This document shows positions 35,557 through 49,038 of a stretch of 64,000 nt of DNA, in pieces. This DNA is from Hemibagrus wyckioides (Eukaryota; Chordata; Actinopteri; Siluriformes; Bagridae). Position 1 is the first letter of the stretch. Each line of letters starts with the position of its first letter. The translations under genes and the position numbers were made by a program. The stretch is from positions 11,425,705-11,489,704 of the forward strand of contig NC_080726.1 of assembly GCF_019097595.1 (NCBI RefSeq), in the 5' to 3' direction. The notes beneath the pieces were generated by a model. That model did not search any database and was not told the DNA's origin. It was given only the letters and a program-made list of their open reading frames with translations.

Positions 35557-37079
35557 ATAATTGGTAAAGCTTTACATACCACTTCCATTAATTGACATTA
35601 TCAGTAAGGGGTTTGTGAAGCTTAGATTGATTAGCATACTTTACAGCGTAGCTTGTGTGCTCATTTCAGCATTCACAGGCCTGCTTGTCCTCCTTGTACT
35701 GTGCCCAGTGGAATATATTACCACATCTATTTGATATGCAGTAGAATGCGAATACAATTTGTCCACCAGAAAAGCCTATTCACTGAAAGGGAAAGGAAAA
35801 GGATGCAGGATATGAAAGCTGCGCATTTACTTCTTTCTGTTCATGCTGAATTTATGTAGGTGAACTTTGGTTGGGGAATTCCCACGTTTTGCTCTTGTGA
35901 GCCACTTGAAAAGAAGAAGATGCGACTCTGGTCTCTTGGGTCATTAAAAAAATGGAAGAGCTGCTTATTATTAAGTAGAGGTCATAGCTGACACATCTGA
36001 GAGAGCAACTACGGTCTTGTTCACATGTATACGCTACAATGTTGAGTTTTATTTTAATCCCTCTTTACTTTTATATATATATATATATTACACATATATT
36101 TACGTGCACACATTTTTCTCAGTCTGAATGAAATCGATCTGATTGTAGATTCCAAAAGTACTGTTTATATTCACACAAAACATTGCATATTTGTTTACGT
36201 GTGCGTTTTATATATTCAGAACACAACTACTGCACAAATGTAATATGATGAGCGTAAACACCATTGCACTGCTCATGTGTGTGTGGTATTTTTGAATCAG
36301 GGTGAGAAACTTGTCAGAATTCATGCATTTACTTGCTAATTTTTTCCTATACTCTGGATTGTTTAAGATCTGCGACACCTCTTTCAGTCCGATCGGAATT
36401 TCAGGTGTTTACATAAAGGCTTCTCATTCCGATTGAGCAATAAGTCTGATTACTAACACATTTTTTTAACTACACATTTTTATTTATTAATGAATGATGC
36501 ACCGCACTTTTTAACCGTTTATTGTTAAAAATGTTTTCCTCACTAGCCTCTTGTTTTTTTTTCTCTCTTTCTTGAATTTACAGCAATAAGGAAAAAGCAG
36601 CTACAGAGACACTGGAAATCACAAAATCCTCTACCTTACAATTACTGAAAATTTACAGACTGTTACAAAACACCTTCCAGACTCTTTCCATTAATGCTGA
36701 AGAAACGTATCCGTACTGAAAACTCGAAAAACAGTTCAAGAAATAAATAATTAGATGGTGGAAAGATTCGAACTGAAAATTTTTTATACACACACGATCA
36801 TACACAATCTGACATGCAGTGAAATGTTCATTTTATAAAATGTTCATTTTATAAAAAATACAGTCAAATAGAATAGGGTCAAAAAGTTTTTTTTTTATAT
36901 TTTATTTTAAAGTTTGCAATGAAATAAAATGAAATGGGATAAGATAAAAATGAAAATGCGATAAAATAAAATGAAGTGAAAATAGCTGGGTGTAAAGTAG
37001 ATTAGCAAATGAAATAAAGTGGCATTAGCTGTACAGTTTTCTTTGTAAAGTAATAACTCATTTTAAAAATCAGTTTATT
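35557..37079. other. AT-rich non-coding DNA
   Basis: A TA run lies near 36072-36089. A short tandem unit AATGTTCATTTTATAAA occurs twice at about 36826-36858, followed by AAAAT/GAAAT-rich sequence to about 36990. No exon was seen. Confidence 0.5.
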
Positions 37080-37380
37080 TCTAGCCTCAAAGTATGTAGC
37101 GTGTCTGCCTTACATTTCTCTGTGAATTCGCAGTTACTATGGTAACATGAAAGCATGATTGAAGTTCATTGAAGCTGGAGCACCGGTCAGAGCTGTGCTG
37201 TTCCAGAAAATTCATCAATTCCTCCAGATTGAAGACTTTAACAGCAGAGCGGTGTAATGGCTAGTAATGGTTCAGCAAATCTATACAAAATGAAAACAGA
37301 GTCTTTCTGTTAAGGTCATTAATTAGCCTTGACATCTCATCTCCTCACTGGAAGTGGACCTTTAATGTGGCAGGAATTAG
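37080..37380. other. Candidate conserved non-coding element
   Basis: It includes CAGTTACTATGGTAACATGA (an X-box-like GTTACTATGGTAAC half-symmetry, about 37131-37150) and GTCATTAATTAGCC near 37315. It is repeat-free. Confidence 0.35.
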
Positions 37381-37715
37381 AATTTGTAAATGCTTCTTCT
37401 TCTTTTTTTTTTTTAAAGCTGGATGTTTGCAAGTAGTTACAGTGTAAAAAAAAAAAACAAGCTCCGGCTCTGCTATAGTGATCTCTCCGCACAGATGCTC
37501 TGATCTTTCCTAATCTGCTTAACCAGGAATGGCCAACTCCTGAAGATCTTCCTGCCGAATTTCATTCCAATCTTAAACTAAGACACACACACACACACGC
37601 TTCAGTTAATTAAGTCCTTAAGCGGCATCTGAATATTAGGACCAGGTGTGTTTTGAACTAAGCACTGCAGGGTAGCAGATTTCTGGGAATGAGGTTACAT
37701 ACTAAGCCCCCACCA

Positions 37716-37782
37716 ACACACACACACACACACGCGCACACACACACACACACACACAGAAACACACACACACACACACAGA
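37716..37782. repeat. (CA)n microsatellite
   Basis: 67 bases of CA with a CGCG interruption and one GAAA interruption. Confidence 0.95.
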
Positions 37783-37949
37783 GGCACATCCACACTTTGT
37801 TTCTCTTTTCTTTCACACTTGCTAGCTGTCCTCCCAGTGCCAAACTCTGTTTACTCACAAACAAAACACAGGCTTCCTCTGTAACGGTTCTCATGGCGAC
37901 ACTCAGGCGTTATATAACACACCTTTCTTAATCTTAATTGAGGTGTTAG

Positions 37950-38190
37950 TAATAGTCGAATGCCAGTGAGATCCCCCTTCTGTCCCACTAAGGAGTTAAC
38001 AGCCATTTATTTTCTCTGGACATTTGCTAGCTTGTTTGTCTCGCCAGCACTTATTGTCTGTCTCTCATTAAACGGATCACAAAGAGCCATTTATTCACGT
38101 GTGTTCAGATCCGGGCTGGCCTTCGCAGATTTGAGATCTGAAAGGGTTTATGAGCGAGGAGGGAAGCTTTTCAATTACACGTGTTAGCTC
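37950..38190. other. Candidate conserved non-coding element
   Basis: Repeat-free and balanced, with mixed motifs and no single cluster. The 75-codon frame at 37960-38187 spans it without recognisable domains, so a coding exon is unlikely but not excluded. Confidence 0.3.
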
Positions 38191-38499
38191 TTAAGTTTTT
38201 ATTTCTTTTTTTAATTTATTTTTTGGATAGGAAACTGTTTGGATAAATATTAGTTACACAACATGGAATCGGAGGAAACAAGTTTCTTATTTGGAAAGGG
38301 AAAGTTCACTAAGTTCAAGTCTAAAAACTTTGTTTGAACAGTTTGACATTTACAAATCCACCGTGGGTTGTTTACCTAAGTTCAAAAAGTAAGAACAAAT
38401 GTCATTCCAACTTTGCTTTGCCTAGCTGTTCAACCAAGCCCATAGCGTGTTGCCAAAAAAAAAAAAAAGATTATATTCAAAGCAGAAATCTCATTAGAC

Positions 38500-38920
38500 G
38501 CTAAAGTAGAAGGGATTGTTAAATCAGCCAGCCGGTGGCATACACACTCAGCTCTTTGTTTTCCCACCAATGCGGCCTCTATTCAAACCGAGCCCGAGTG
38601 CAAATGTGCGCTGAGCTCCAAAGGCATGCGGGCCTGTGGTGGAGAGAGCTGCGAGAGACTTGTCAATATATTTTGTGAGCATTAGGCAGCAAAGTGGAGT
38701 GATAGATCTCAAGGGGGCTGCCCTTAAGCTGTTCATCTATAAATATTAATAAGGCCCACCAGCCTGCCTGGAAGGTAGCTCGGCACATTTGGCCCGTGTC
38801 GCCGGCTGTAGTTCAGCATGTCAAGCTGTGATGGGGGAGAGGACGAGTTGACATTTGGCGACACGTCTCATTTCCAGCCCAATTTCATGATTCCCTTCTG
38901 AAATGGCACCCCAAGCCGCT
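38500..38920. other. Strong candidate conserved non-coding element
   Basis: 420 bases of unique, CpG-retaining sequence between AT-rich flanks. It contains CTATAAATATTAATAAGG near 38737 (MEF2-like / AT-core) and CAATGCGGCCTC and GGCTGTAGTTCAGCATGTC segments. The overlapping minus-strand frame has no domain. Confidence 0.45.
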
Positions 38921-40596
38921 GACCTAAAAAAGGAAAAGGAAGAGTCAGAGACGTATAGGCTTTTTTCCCCTCACACTCCAAAAGGATCCTTCCAACAAGT
39001 ATGCCGTGCTTCCCTCTGACCTTTTCATGTGAAGCACTGCAAGGGCAGAAAAATTGGTGCTATCTCAAAAACTCCCACTACCAGGATTTCTACACCATAA
39101 CAAATGTGTTTGTTTTACATTCATTTTTTTTAATGTATCAGTTTTATAATTGCATGAATGCCGGTCAATATGGAGAAGACGCTCAACACAGATGCCCCAT
39201 ACACACACAATCTGACGCCCTGATGCATTCCAGTGTCACTCGGCCAGTGAGCAGCACAGCAAAGTTTAGCTAAGCATCTTAAATCCCTCTCATGGCTGCA
39301 TAAGTCATACACAGATGTATTGGACTGCATAATCATCTTCCACTAGCACAGAACGGACTGTTAAAAACCCAGCCATACATAATGCATCGGTGACTGTCGC
39401 TAGAGTTTATCTCCTCGCTTTTTCCTCTGCAGAGAGAATGATCCCTGAGTGGAGGAATAACCTTTAAAAGAAGAGTGCTCTACTGTTTTGGTGCTTCATT
39501 TTTCTTTGCAAAATAATGTCAGGTCCTCTAAGTGCCTTTGAACTGACCAGGAAAATGCAGCGTGCACGATCGGCTCCGGGTGGGAGTACCGAGGCGTTTA
39601 ATGGCCGCCGCCAGCTCAGGCATTCACTTGCTTTCATTGCTCGCCGTTTGTTCCCATTTGGTTCAGCCTTATTTTGTCAAACGCATGACTCGCGGGAATT
39701 GAGCACACGAGCATTGGTTGGGTTTTACTTCATGCGTGTGTCATTTCCTGTAGTAAACTATTAACTACAAAAGAGAAGTTATAAGCAGAAATGGGCAACA
39801 TGGCATTAGGAGATGAATAATGTATAATCGTATGTTGCATCAAAATCAGATTTTCAGACTGAATAATGTATTGTTATTCCTGTTGTTCACTCTTATTTAC
39901 AGCAACAAGCAGCTGATTGGAAACAAAATCTATTGTTCTATTTGATTCTTTCAGTTTTATTCGTATTAACTATCAAATTCTTACAGTGTAAAGTTAGTAA
40001 GTGATAATATCTTGAATTTAGGTAAAATTAACTACTTTTTTTTTATTAGATTTCAATAAACGAATTAAATTATTAATTATTATATTCCTATTTCTAGAAA
40101 TGTATTACTATTTTTAAGCTTAAATATTCTTATCCTACTGGCAGATTATTTTGCTTCTTTTTTGAGGGTAATGCTTAAAATGAGCAAAGTGACCAATTGA
40201 CCAAGAAAATGTTCAGTTCAAAAATGTTTAGAAATAGCTTTAATAATCTTCGATTTGGTTTCTTGTACATTTTCAATAGGAATAACAAGATTATTCTGAT
40301 ATTTCAGAGTGTTAAGATGTCATATTTTGCAATGTAATAATAATAGTAATAAGTAATAGCAAAATAAAATAATAATAAACAACAACAACAACACTAATAA
40401 TAAGAAGAAGAATGATTGTTGTTTTCTAAAGAGTTGTTGATTATTAGTAATAATGGATGTAGGTTGTGTTGTTAGTAATACACCAATATTTAGCTACAAA
40501 CCTGAGTGTTGTGATGTTATAGTGTGCATTATAAAAATATGTTTTTGCCATATGGTCATGCCCATAATATTAAAGGCCATTTTAAAACTCTTGAAA
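38921..40596. other. Non-coding DNA, partly CNE-like
   Basis: Positions 39220-39450 and 39500-39720 are balanced and repeat-free, and may be constrained. From 39780 the sequence is AT-rich, with an AAC/AAT simple-repeat region at about 40338-40410. No exon was seen. Confidence 0.4.
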
Positions 40597-40774
40597 TGTG
40601 GTAGCTTAGTGCTTAACTAGCTTATTGGATTACTGATTGGAAGGTTGTGAGTTTGAATCCCAGCTCCACCAAGCTGCCACTGCTGGGCTCCTGAGCAAGG
40701 CCCTTAACCCTCAATTGCCCATTTGTATAAAAAGTGAGATAAAGTCGCTCTGGATAAATGCTCTAAATGTAAAA
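40597..40774 (+). mobile_element. V-SINE (Mermaid-like), well preserved
   Basis: The head has A-box-like GTGGTAGCTTAGTGCTTAAC and B-box-like GGTTGTGAGTTTGAATCCC. The central part is CCACCAAGCTGCCACTGCTG and CTGAGCAAGGCCCTTAACCC. The L2-type tail AAAGTCGCTCTGGATAAATG plus CTCTAAATGTAAAA closes it. It is the best-kept of the five V-SINE-type copies here. Confidence 0.9.
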
Positions 40775-42989
40775 CCCAAAAAAGAAACAACTGCTGACCT
40801 GGATCTAGCCTAGTTTATAGTCAGTATTGTAGATTTCTCACATTATTCTCATCACACTATGAATGGAAAGGTATTACACTCATGTTCCCTGTTTTTTTCC
40901 CCTCTCTTTCTCATAAATGCTACAAAAACATTTGATTGCATGCCGAATTAAAATAATTACAAAGAATGACCACTTTCAGCAGTTTTTGGAACTCATTGAA
41001 TCTGAACACCATTATGCAGTGGTCTTGTTTGTGATTTAATACAGTGTGAAATATAAAAGAAGTATGAATAGCACGTTAGAAACATCAAGTAGATACAGAT
41101 ACAAAGCACAAAGCACTTAACCTGGCAGGACAAAACCTGCACCAACTCGTGTAGATGACTCGATGGGATTGTTTTGATGCTTTCTGATGGATTAAGATGA
41201 AACACTGGAACTTTTCCTACCATGGGAGACTTACAGTTGTCACAGAGTAAAGAATAAAGTTAGCTTAAAGAAAAACTTTTGTACCAGACTGTGTGGAAGT
41301 ATTTCGTGAATGCATCTGATGTAAGTGTAGGATGTTTGTTCTAGATTTTAAGTCAGAGTCAGAGTGGATTTGCTCGTCATGGCCACGGCTTCAGTAAAGC
41401 TCGTGTTTGTTCTGGCTTCTTTGGTGTAATGATTCTCCGCAGCCTGGATCAGGACGATGAGTGCTGTGTGACAAGGTGCTAAATCACACCTCATTGATGT
41501 TCGCTCAAGACTCAAGATTAGGGTGCTAATTAATTGACAAACGTTGTAGCTGGAACTTATTTTTATCTTCAGTAAGCTTCATGCTCACAACGTTCGAGTC
41601 GAGAGAAAAGCAGTCAAAGTAACCTAGAGTCAGTGCATCATTTTTATTTCAGTTTTCTAAGCATCACTGTATTGCTCAATAGAAGTGCACTTCTAATTCT
41701 CATGATGGCTGGCTACACACTAGATGATTTGGTGCCTGATTTTGGGCTCGATTTGCCCCCTTCAGTCATTGTGGGGGGCGTGGCCTGATTCGAGGCTTGT
41801 CACAAAAGATTAATTATCTAAATGATCTTCAAGTGTATGTTGTCAATATGATTATATTAATGCTTCTGATCGAGTCAGAGTTTCCGACGCCAATACGAGC
41901 GAGCAGCTGACAAACATGGCATCACAACACAACACAATCCGAGTCATGAAATAAGAACTGAATTATGGCCACAACAAAAGTCTTTTTTAATGTAGGCTGA
42001 CAAGGAAAACGTGAAATACTTCACACGGCAGGTGTGTGGCCTCCAAGTCTGGTCATATTGTTTAGTGTGTGGGTGCGTTCGAAGGATTATGATGATGAAG
42101 GATCAGTTGAAACTGTCCTTATGTCTGTGCTCTCGCATGTTTTTTTTTAAATCAGTGAAAATCCTCTAGTTTATAGCCAAGTTTGTGTAAAGTTATGGAG
42201 AATTCAAATATGCAGACTGTCCTTGTGGTTAAACAGAAACCGGAGCATTTTCCCCTTCCTTTGTTCAGCACAAAACGAGAGTGTTGACAAATCATGTCAT
42301 CATGTAGCAACTATCTGTTAGTGCAGTCGTTTTGTCCTACCTTGGACAAAGTATGAAGGACAGACGTAACATAAATCGCGTCTGGTTTTAACTGCTGTTT
42401 TAGCAGGAACCACAAGCCAACGTTAGCAAAAGTCAGCCCCAAGCAGCGTGGCTCAATCGGGTGCATCAAGCTTTCTAATGACTTCATCCGAGTGAGAACC
42501 TCAAACATAAGCAGCCTTTATTTCAGTTTCAGTGCCTGAAAATGCAGCTTAGCCCTCTCCACATGTCCTGTGTACTAGGATCAAAAACGGTGTGATCTTT
42601 TTCTCCTCTTAGTTTTGGTTTTAGAAGGTTACACAAGGTTAATACCATTGATTACATAGGCATTAATTTGCATCAATACTATTGAATTTTGTTTGAACTG
42701 AACTAATAGAAAAGTTACAGAAAGTGGTGCGCATTTACATTGATTTATTCAGGACATGCAGGACTCTAGGTAGCAAAGGCAAGCAGATATTTTTATATTT
42801 GAGTAGTTGCTTTTATGGTATTTTTTTATTTTAAAGCTAAAATAAATAAAGAATAGCTTTCCTCAGTGAACAAAAAAATAGAAAGACGTAAAAGCCTGGT
42901 CGTTTCCTGTTCTTCAGTTCTTCCTTTTCTACAGCTTCCCCGAGCCTCTGCCCACGTTGTCCCCTCATACTCGTATTCTTAACTGATTT
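40775..42989. other. Non-coding DNA, possible old repeat inside
   Basis: Positions 41700-42090 ('ggctggctacacactagatg', 'tgggggggcgtggcctgatt'-like) resemble a multi-copy fish sequence from memory, but there is no second copy here to confirm it. No exon was recognised. Confidence 0.35.
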
Positions 42990-43397
42990 TTCTGCTCTTG
43001 TAGCTTGTCCACCTCAATGTTTGGTGTGCTCTGCATTCTGAGATGCTTTTCTGCTCACCGTGGTGGTTAAGAGTGTTTATTTGAGTTACTGTAGCTTTCC
43101 TGTCAGCTTCAATCCGTCAAGCTGTTCGCCTCTGACCTCTCTCATCAACCAGGCATTGTTTTCCACACCATCCTGTGTAAACGCTGTGTGTGAAAATCCC
43201 AGGAGAGTAACAGTCACTGAAATACTAGAACTAGTCTGTCTGGAACAAAGAACCATGCAGCGCTCACTGAGATGACATTTTTCTTATATTCTTATGTTTG
43301 ACATGAACTTTAACTTAAGCTCTTCAGCTTATGCCACATGATTGGCTAATTGGATAATTACAAGAATAATTATAGCTATGCAGGTGATCCTAAAAAT
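42990..43397. repeat. Unclassified fish interspersed repeat, copy B
   Basis: It shares with copy A (32085-32645) 'tctgagatgcttttctgct', 'agagtg(g)tta(t)ttgag'-type sequence, 'ctctgacctctctcatca' and 'tgtgaaaatcccaggaga'. It has the same orientation. It ends near 'gctatgcaggtgatcctaa'. Confidence 0.7.
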
Positions 43398-45658
43398 GTG
43401 TCCCAAATGAGGTACTATACCCTATGGTACTTTACTGTGTAGTGAATTTTAGAAGGATTTTTACTAACCCGGAGTATAAACTGTTACCCAGTCGATGGTA
43501 AATGTTGATGTCAAACATATGTAATGCGATTCTGGTAGCGTTAGGTGAATTTTTAAAATGGTGAAAATTAAATTACTCAACATGGGCTCTTTTAAAAGAC
43601 AATTGTAAGCTGCCTTGTCCACTTGAGATGTCGTCGGCCATCTTGAAGTATTTTTCACCATTTTTCATCATCCAGCTTCAGTGCCTGGTAGCCCCACCCC
43701 TCTCCTGCTATGTGAGTGCATGAAGTGTCCAACATTCCACACTTCATTTTTTTCACTGAATAACTGCATCATCCAGGTATTTTAAGTGCACTCCTTCTTC
43801 TTCTTGGAATTTTCAGTATGAGCACACTACTCACACTATTTATACTGCACAGATTTGGGATGCACCGCATGTCTCCTAACTACATTTGCATCAGTATTAT
43901 TCATTCAGCAGTATATCAATAACTACTCACTTCCATCCAAACAAATACAAGACCAGAATTTTAGGTTTCTCCTAATTCAAATCAAAACAACTGGACTGCA
44001 GCATCACTTTTATCCCCCATTACAGCTTCTCATGTAACAATGACGGTGTGAAGGTGAGTGATAATAAATGTATCACATCTCTTTGACCCATTTCTCATTT
44101 GTTCGCTCATCTTTCTTTGCCCCCTGACACCTACAGCAGGGTCATGTAAAGAATTGAGAAATGACAAAATGCACCAGTGTCACTAGATTTGTGTCAAAAT
44201 CCATTTCCATGAAATTCTCTAAAATGGACTAATAAAAATGCCAGACACAAAATGAGTTTAGTAATGGGCTTATTAATATTAATTCAAATCCACTACTTTA
44301 TTTCAGCATGCTAAAAATATATACCGGGATGAGAAGATTCGTTCGAGATCCTTCAAGGAAAATGTTCAGCAATATGTAAATCGCGCACGCTTGCATAATG
44401 AACCCTAATTGAAAGTAGAACTAGTTTAAGGGACGTCACTTCGTGTCATATCAGAGTTTGATGGGATAATGTCGATGTGTACACAACCTGTGATTATGTC
44501 TGGCCCAAAAAAAAAAGGAAAAGAAAAAGGTTAGGGTTCTTGATTCGATTGGAATAGTGGATTGCTTGCTTGCTTCACACTGAAGATAATGACTTGCTTT
44601 TTGAAGGCTTGAAAGTTTAGGGCCCTTGCAAGCCGCCTTAGTCCTTGAGTCTCATTTGTCTAATAAATAAAATGCATCTACGGTAATACAGAAGACAGAA
44701 ACAGGTTTATGAATTGCTGCTTCTCTCTTTGTCATTCCCACTACGACTCTTTTGCTGAATTGATTGAACGTTCTGATGGACTCTAGTGACTGTGCAGTCC
44801 CAGACAGTGTTTCTGAGTATTGTCTATTCCCAGTTTTGCCTAAAAGTGCTGCTTAGATGCTAAAGTACATTATCTGCAACCCCGAAGCATATTTCTGCAC
44901 ACTAATTCATGTTCAAAATTAAATATTAAGGATGTGGTCATTGGGGAAGAGAGATAAATCACAGTAATATGGCTGACTCGAGAAAGAGATTAATCTCAGC
45001 CTCAGTGTATTTGTGTTTGTTTTTGGTCATGCGGTTGACTTTCAAATCCCAAGAAGCACAAGTCAGAATCAGGACGAATCTAATAATGCAGTAAACGGCA
45101 CTAAAACGTTCGCAGCTAGTTAACGTCTATGTACGGCGCCGTACCCAGAGACCAAAAACGTTGTCTAATAAATAGAAAAAGTGCTCCTTGTTGAATAAAT
45201 AATAGAAGCGCTCAGTCTAGACAAGGCAAGAGACTGACTAGGGGAATTCTCACTTAACCAAAGTCATCTTCAGGTATTAAACCCTTATCAGACTTTACCG
45301 GCGATCTGTATTTAGAACCTTAGCACTTTTATGTACAAGTTGCTGAAACAAATTAAGATGCAGCTGCTTAATGTGCATTTTGGGCTGGTTTGGTTTTTTT
45401 TAACCCCTAAAATTTAGTTGCATTCTCACAAATCACCTCGTTGTATTCATTTTCCATCAAGTGTAGAGTCTCTGCCAAGTTTTTTCTTCATATTTAACCC
45501 AAAAACTGTTCTTACTCTTTAGAATTACAGTTACTTTTCTCTCAGACTGGGCTAACTACAGTTTAGGGGCATAAAACAATGCCACTGTCTATATCTGCTC
45601 CAAATATCCATATCTATAGCTGTGTTTGGATTTAAAGCAGATTTGGGTGTGGCCTAAA
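43398..45658. other. Non-coding DNA, nothing recognised
   Basis: No exon, RNA or clear repeat was recognised. A 60-codon frame at 43855-44037 has no resemblance. Confidence 0.5.
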
Positions 45659-45702
45659 GGAGGAGGAGAGGGAGGAGGAAGAGGGGGAGGAGGATTATTG
45701 TT

Positions 45703-45733
<31 letters not shown>
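45659..45733. repeat. GGA-rich run followed by (GAT)n microsatellite
   Basis: A GGAGGA-type purine tract (45659-45693) is followed by about 30 bases of GAT repeat (about 45703-45733). The minus-strand frame over it is a His/Pro run and is not a gene. Confidence 0.95.
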
Positions 45734-45734
<1 letters not shown>

Positions 45735-45806
45735 GAACCCCACGACTACACTGGAGAACACTGGAAAAAAAACACGGAGGTAGAATCAAAACAAAAGTTA
45801 GTTATA

Positions 45807-45842
45807 CTGGTAGCCAAATTGAAACTGGTAGCCAAATTGAAA
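45807..45842. repeat. Exact 18-base tandem duplication
   Basis: CTGGTAGCCAAATTGAAA occurs twice, head to tail. Confidence 0.95.
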
Positions 45843-46139
45843 CCACCATAACCCTGAGCAGGCAACTACAAAGGATGAATGGATGAACAACAGATGTTCA
45901 CATTAATAGCTTAGTCATTGTTTCACAGCTTCATATCTAACCGTTCTCTCCCCATCCCGCTAGCTCAAATGTTTCATTACATATCTTTTAGCATATTAGT
46001 GTATAAGACCAGAAAGCGTCAGATGGAGAAGATTACAAATGAGACGAAAGCACCATTATCGTTTTTTGACTACATTAACCATCTACTGAAACATCTAGAC
46101 ATTTCAGCTTGATGGGATTCAGGTGGTTATTTAGTAACA

Positions 46140-46480
46140 GTATAAATGGAAGGGCGCTCTGTGAGCCAGCGTGATGAGCCCCGCAGCAGCAGATGCACGC
46201 TCTCACAAGCCGAGACCGAAATGGTTTCTCGTTCCGGGAGCTCAGGCTGAAATATCTCCATGCTGAACTGGATCATCATCCTGTAGTCATGATAAAAGAG
46301 AGCATGCCGCTTCTAATCCATGTCTCTGTCTCCGGCCTCTCCACCCACCTGCTGTGACATGATTCAGACTGGGATGTTACCGCAGCAATCCAGAACCATG
46401 CCAGGGACACAATTCTCAGAACAATTAGGATTTAGATGATTAGAAAGGGCAAGAAGAATCAACTTTGCAATTAGAGTAAA
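46140..46480. other. Candidate conserved non-coding element
   Basis: Unique and CpG-retaining. It has an E-box-type CAGCAGATGCACGC near 46188 and homeodomain-type AACAATTAGG and GCAATTAGAG near its right end. Flanks are AT-rich. Confidence 0.4.
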
Positions 46481-48219
46481 GAAAAAAAAACAGTGAATGA
46501 TTCTTTTTTCTCATTTGGCACCATTCTCCATCAGATTTGAGATACAGGCAGAGGAACCAGTAGCTGCTGGTTAGCTATGGCATTTACAAGGAGCAAGAAT
46601 GGGAGATTTAGAAAGCTTTTTTTCTGCATGCAGTTATTTTCATTTCATACACCAAGCTTATCTAGGTGAATTTGTCCCGTGTAGTCTTTCTCCAATTGAA
46701 AACAGGGCTACTGCCTTGCTGTTTTTTTTTTTATTTATTATTATTACTCCAGCGTGCCTCACTTTTAGGGAAAAAAATGTCTTACCCCTATGTTCTCTCC
46801 AAAATCATACCAACATGATGGTATCATGTGATCTGTTAGTCTAAACAGTCTGGCTGGATCTGAGTGGGACAATAGAAGTGGGTTTACTCTGTTCAAAATA
46901 GTGGAATGAGCTAAAACACGTATTTTGGATTTCCATTTTAAAAGACAGGTTTTTATCATTTATGCTGTTAGCATGGATCAGTCTCAGCCACAAACCTTCT
47001 CCAGGGTTTTTGTGGTAAATTTCAGGGTTTTTTTCTCTTTTTGCCTGCTGGGATTTTCTTGTTAGCAATGTTGGCACCTCGGTAAAATTAATGAAAGTTG
47101 ACGAAATCTTGCACGAAACTTGAGATCCTTGTTTCCTCGGTTGTTGTGCTCCTTTCTGTATTCTTTTTAAATTCCATCCAAGGTTGTTTAACTAATTAAG
47201 CTTTTAGCCAGAACAAGCATTTGAATATGAATGATTTTTGTTCAGAAACTGGGATGAATTTCAGAAAGCATTATATGTACCACAGATTTGGAAAACTAGC
47301 TTTACTTTTTCGTCCGAAGTCTTTAAGAATTTATGCTAATAATTCTAGACAAAAAATACCCACAAGGTAGCCTGCAAAAGCAGAATATTTTCCCACCAAA
47401 AAGTCTAACAAATCCATCAGCCTGTGGACAGATCTTGAATATAATTTGTGTACATACAGTTCATGCACATTCATGTATTATACACACCAAGACAGCAAAT
47501 ACAATTTAATAATTTATGCAAGTCATTCTCATTATCTCTGCCTCAGTTTGTTTGACATATAGACCGAGATCCCAGTGTCAATATAAATAAAACACAGTCT
47601 CGTTATATGTCAGTGTTATGAAAAGAGATTTCTGCCTCTCGACTCGAATGCATCTGAATTCATGAATAATGACTCTACTAAAAGGTCTTAAGTATCAAAG
47701 TATGCAATATATACAATGTAACTACATATTTTTTAGGTTTCTTGCTTGAATTTGGCAATAACGTTTTACTGCTATAGAGCCACACTTCTGCATAAGCTAT
47801 TAGATGCCTGTAGCTCATGGTGGAGGTCAGAAGTTGGGAAAAGGGTAATCAGTGAGGAAAAAAGGAACCTTCTGTGCATGGCACACTTGGTGCGTCTTTT
47901 CATTTGTGTCTCAGCAAGACTCCATCTTCTGTTGACTCAATATTGTAATCAGAAACCCAGGGAGCCAAGATGGATACAGCAGGTCATGTACGCTGTAATT
48001 AGTGGAGAGAATAGAAAGTCGATGTCTTAACATCCTGCTAACATCGTTATTGACCCTGCCAGGCTTAAGCCACATGCAGGAAAAAGAGAGGAAATATATT
48101 TCTGACCTTGTGGTGTCATAATAATTCTCTAAATAAAATCACTGGCACCTTTCTGTTTTTAATACTCTGCAGCAGAAAGGTTATTTATTTTTATATGCTT
48201 TTTTTCCCCACCATAAACA
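46481..48219. other. Non-coding DNA, nothing certain
   Basis: Open frames of 64-94 codons at 46599-46844, 46765-47077 and 47746-48030 overlap or lack domains. Positions 47750-48130 are balanced and could be constrained. Confidence 0.45.
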
Positions 48220-48490
48220 CGCAGCCATGGAAACTCCAGCCAGCTAATGGATACGAATTCATTTTCTGTAGCTAAGCCGTCCAATATTCCGTGTGCTAAA
48301 ATCATTCCACATGCGCATCAATATTCATATACTTCCTCTCATTAAAATGAAAATTTGTTATTGGTCGTGTATGCCCCCTGGCCTGTGCAGTTTTCTGTGT
48401 AAGACGGCCACACTCTCAGAAATGAACGTTGGATATGAGAGACGGTGCGAACTCAGCACTCTGTTTCGGTTGAAGGAACATGCTGACTTG
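48220..48490. other. Candidate conserved non-coding element
   Basis: Repeat-free. It contains ACGAATTCATTTTCTGTAGC and CATCAATATTCATATACTTC (AT-core motifs) followed by a balanced, CpG-retaining stretch. Confidence 0.35.
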
Positions 48491-49038
48491 TGGCATTCTT
48501 TACAAAATTAACACTACATTATCATTGGGATACCTAAGGGAACATATATTGACTGTAGTTTATACATAGCAGGAAGAAAAAGCACATTTATAGCAGTGAA
48601 TTAAAAAAAAGTGTTAATATGATTAGACAAAAGTAGATGTAATGATCACAGATTTAAAGTCATGAAAACATAAATATTTGATACTAATGGAGATGCATGG
48701 CTGGACATATTTATTAGCTCCAATGTGCTGCCCAGTCCACCCTTTTGCTTATTCAGAAACCTTTTCAAATGGGCTAACTGGTAAAGAGCTAAGCTCATAT
48801 ATACATTCCCACAGAGGGAATGATTGTAGGATAAGTTCTCCTTATACTCTCCTGCTAAAGTTTTTGATGTAGCCCGTTGTGTCAACCTGAATAAAAAGTC
48901 CCCAAGACATTGGCAAATGTTTAGGCTGAGCTGTGATGCTCTCTCATTGCCTTCAATGCAAAAATTAATATTTGCATCTTTCTAACAGTGAAGGAAGAAT
49001 GCTGCACTAAATTTGCTCAGTTTTTGTCGTTGTTTATA
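48491..49038. other. Non-coding DNA, nothing recognised
   Basis: The paired + and - frames at 48646-48885 shadow each other. No feature was seen. Confidence 0.5.
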
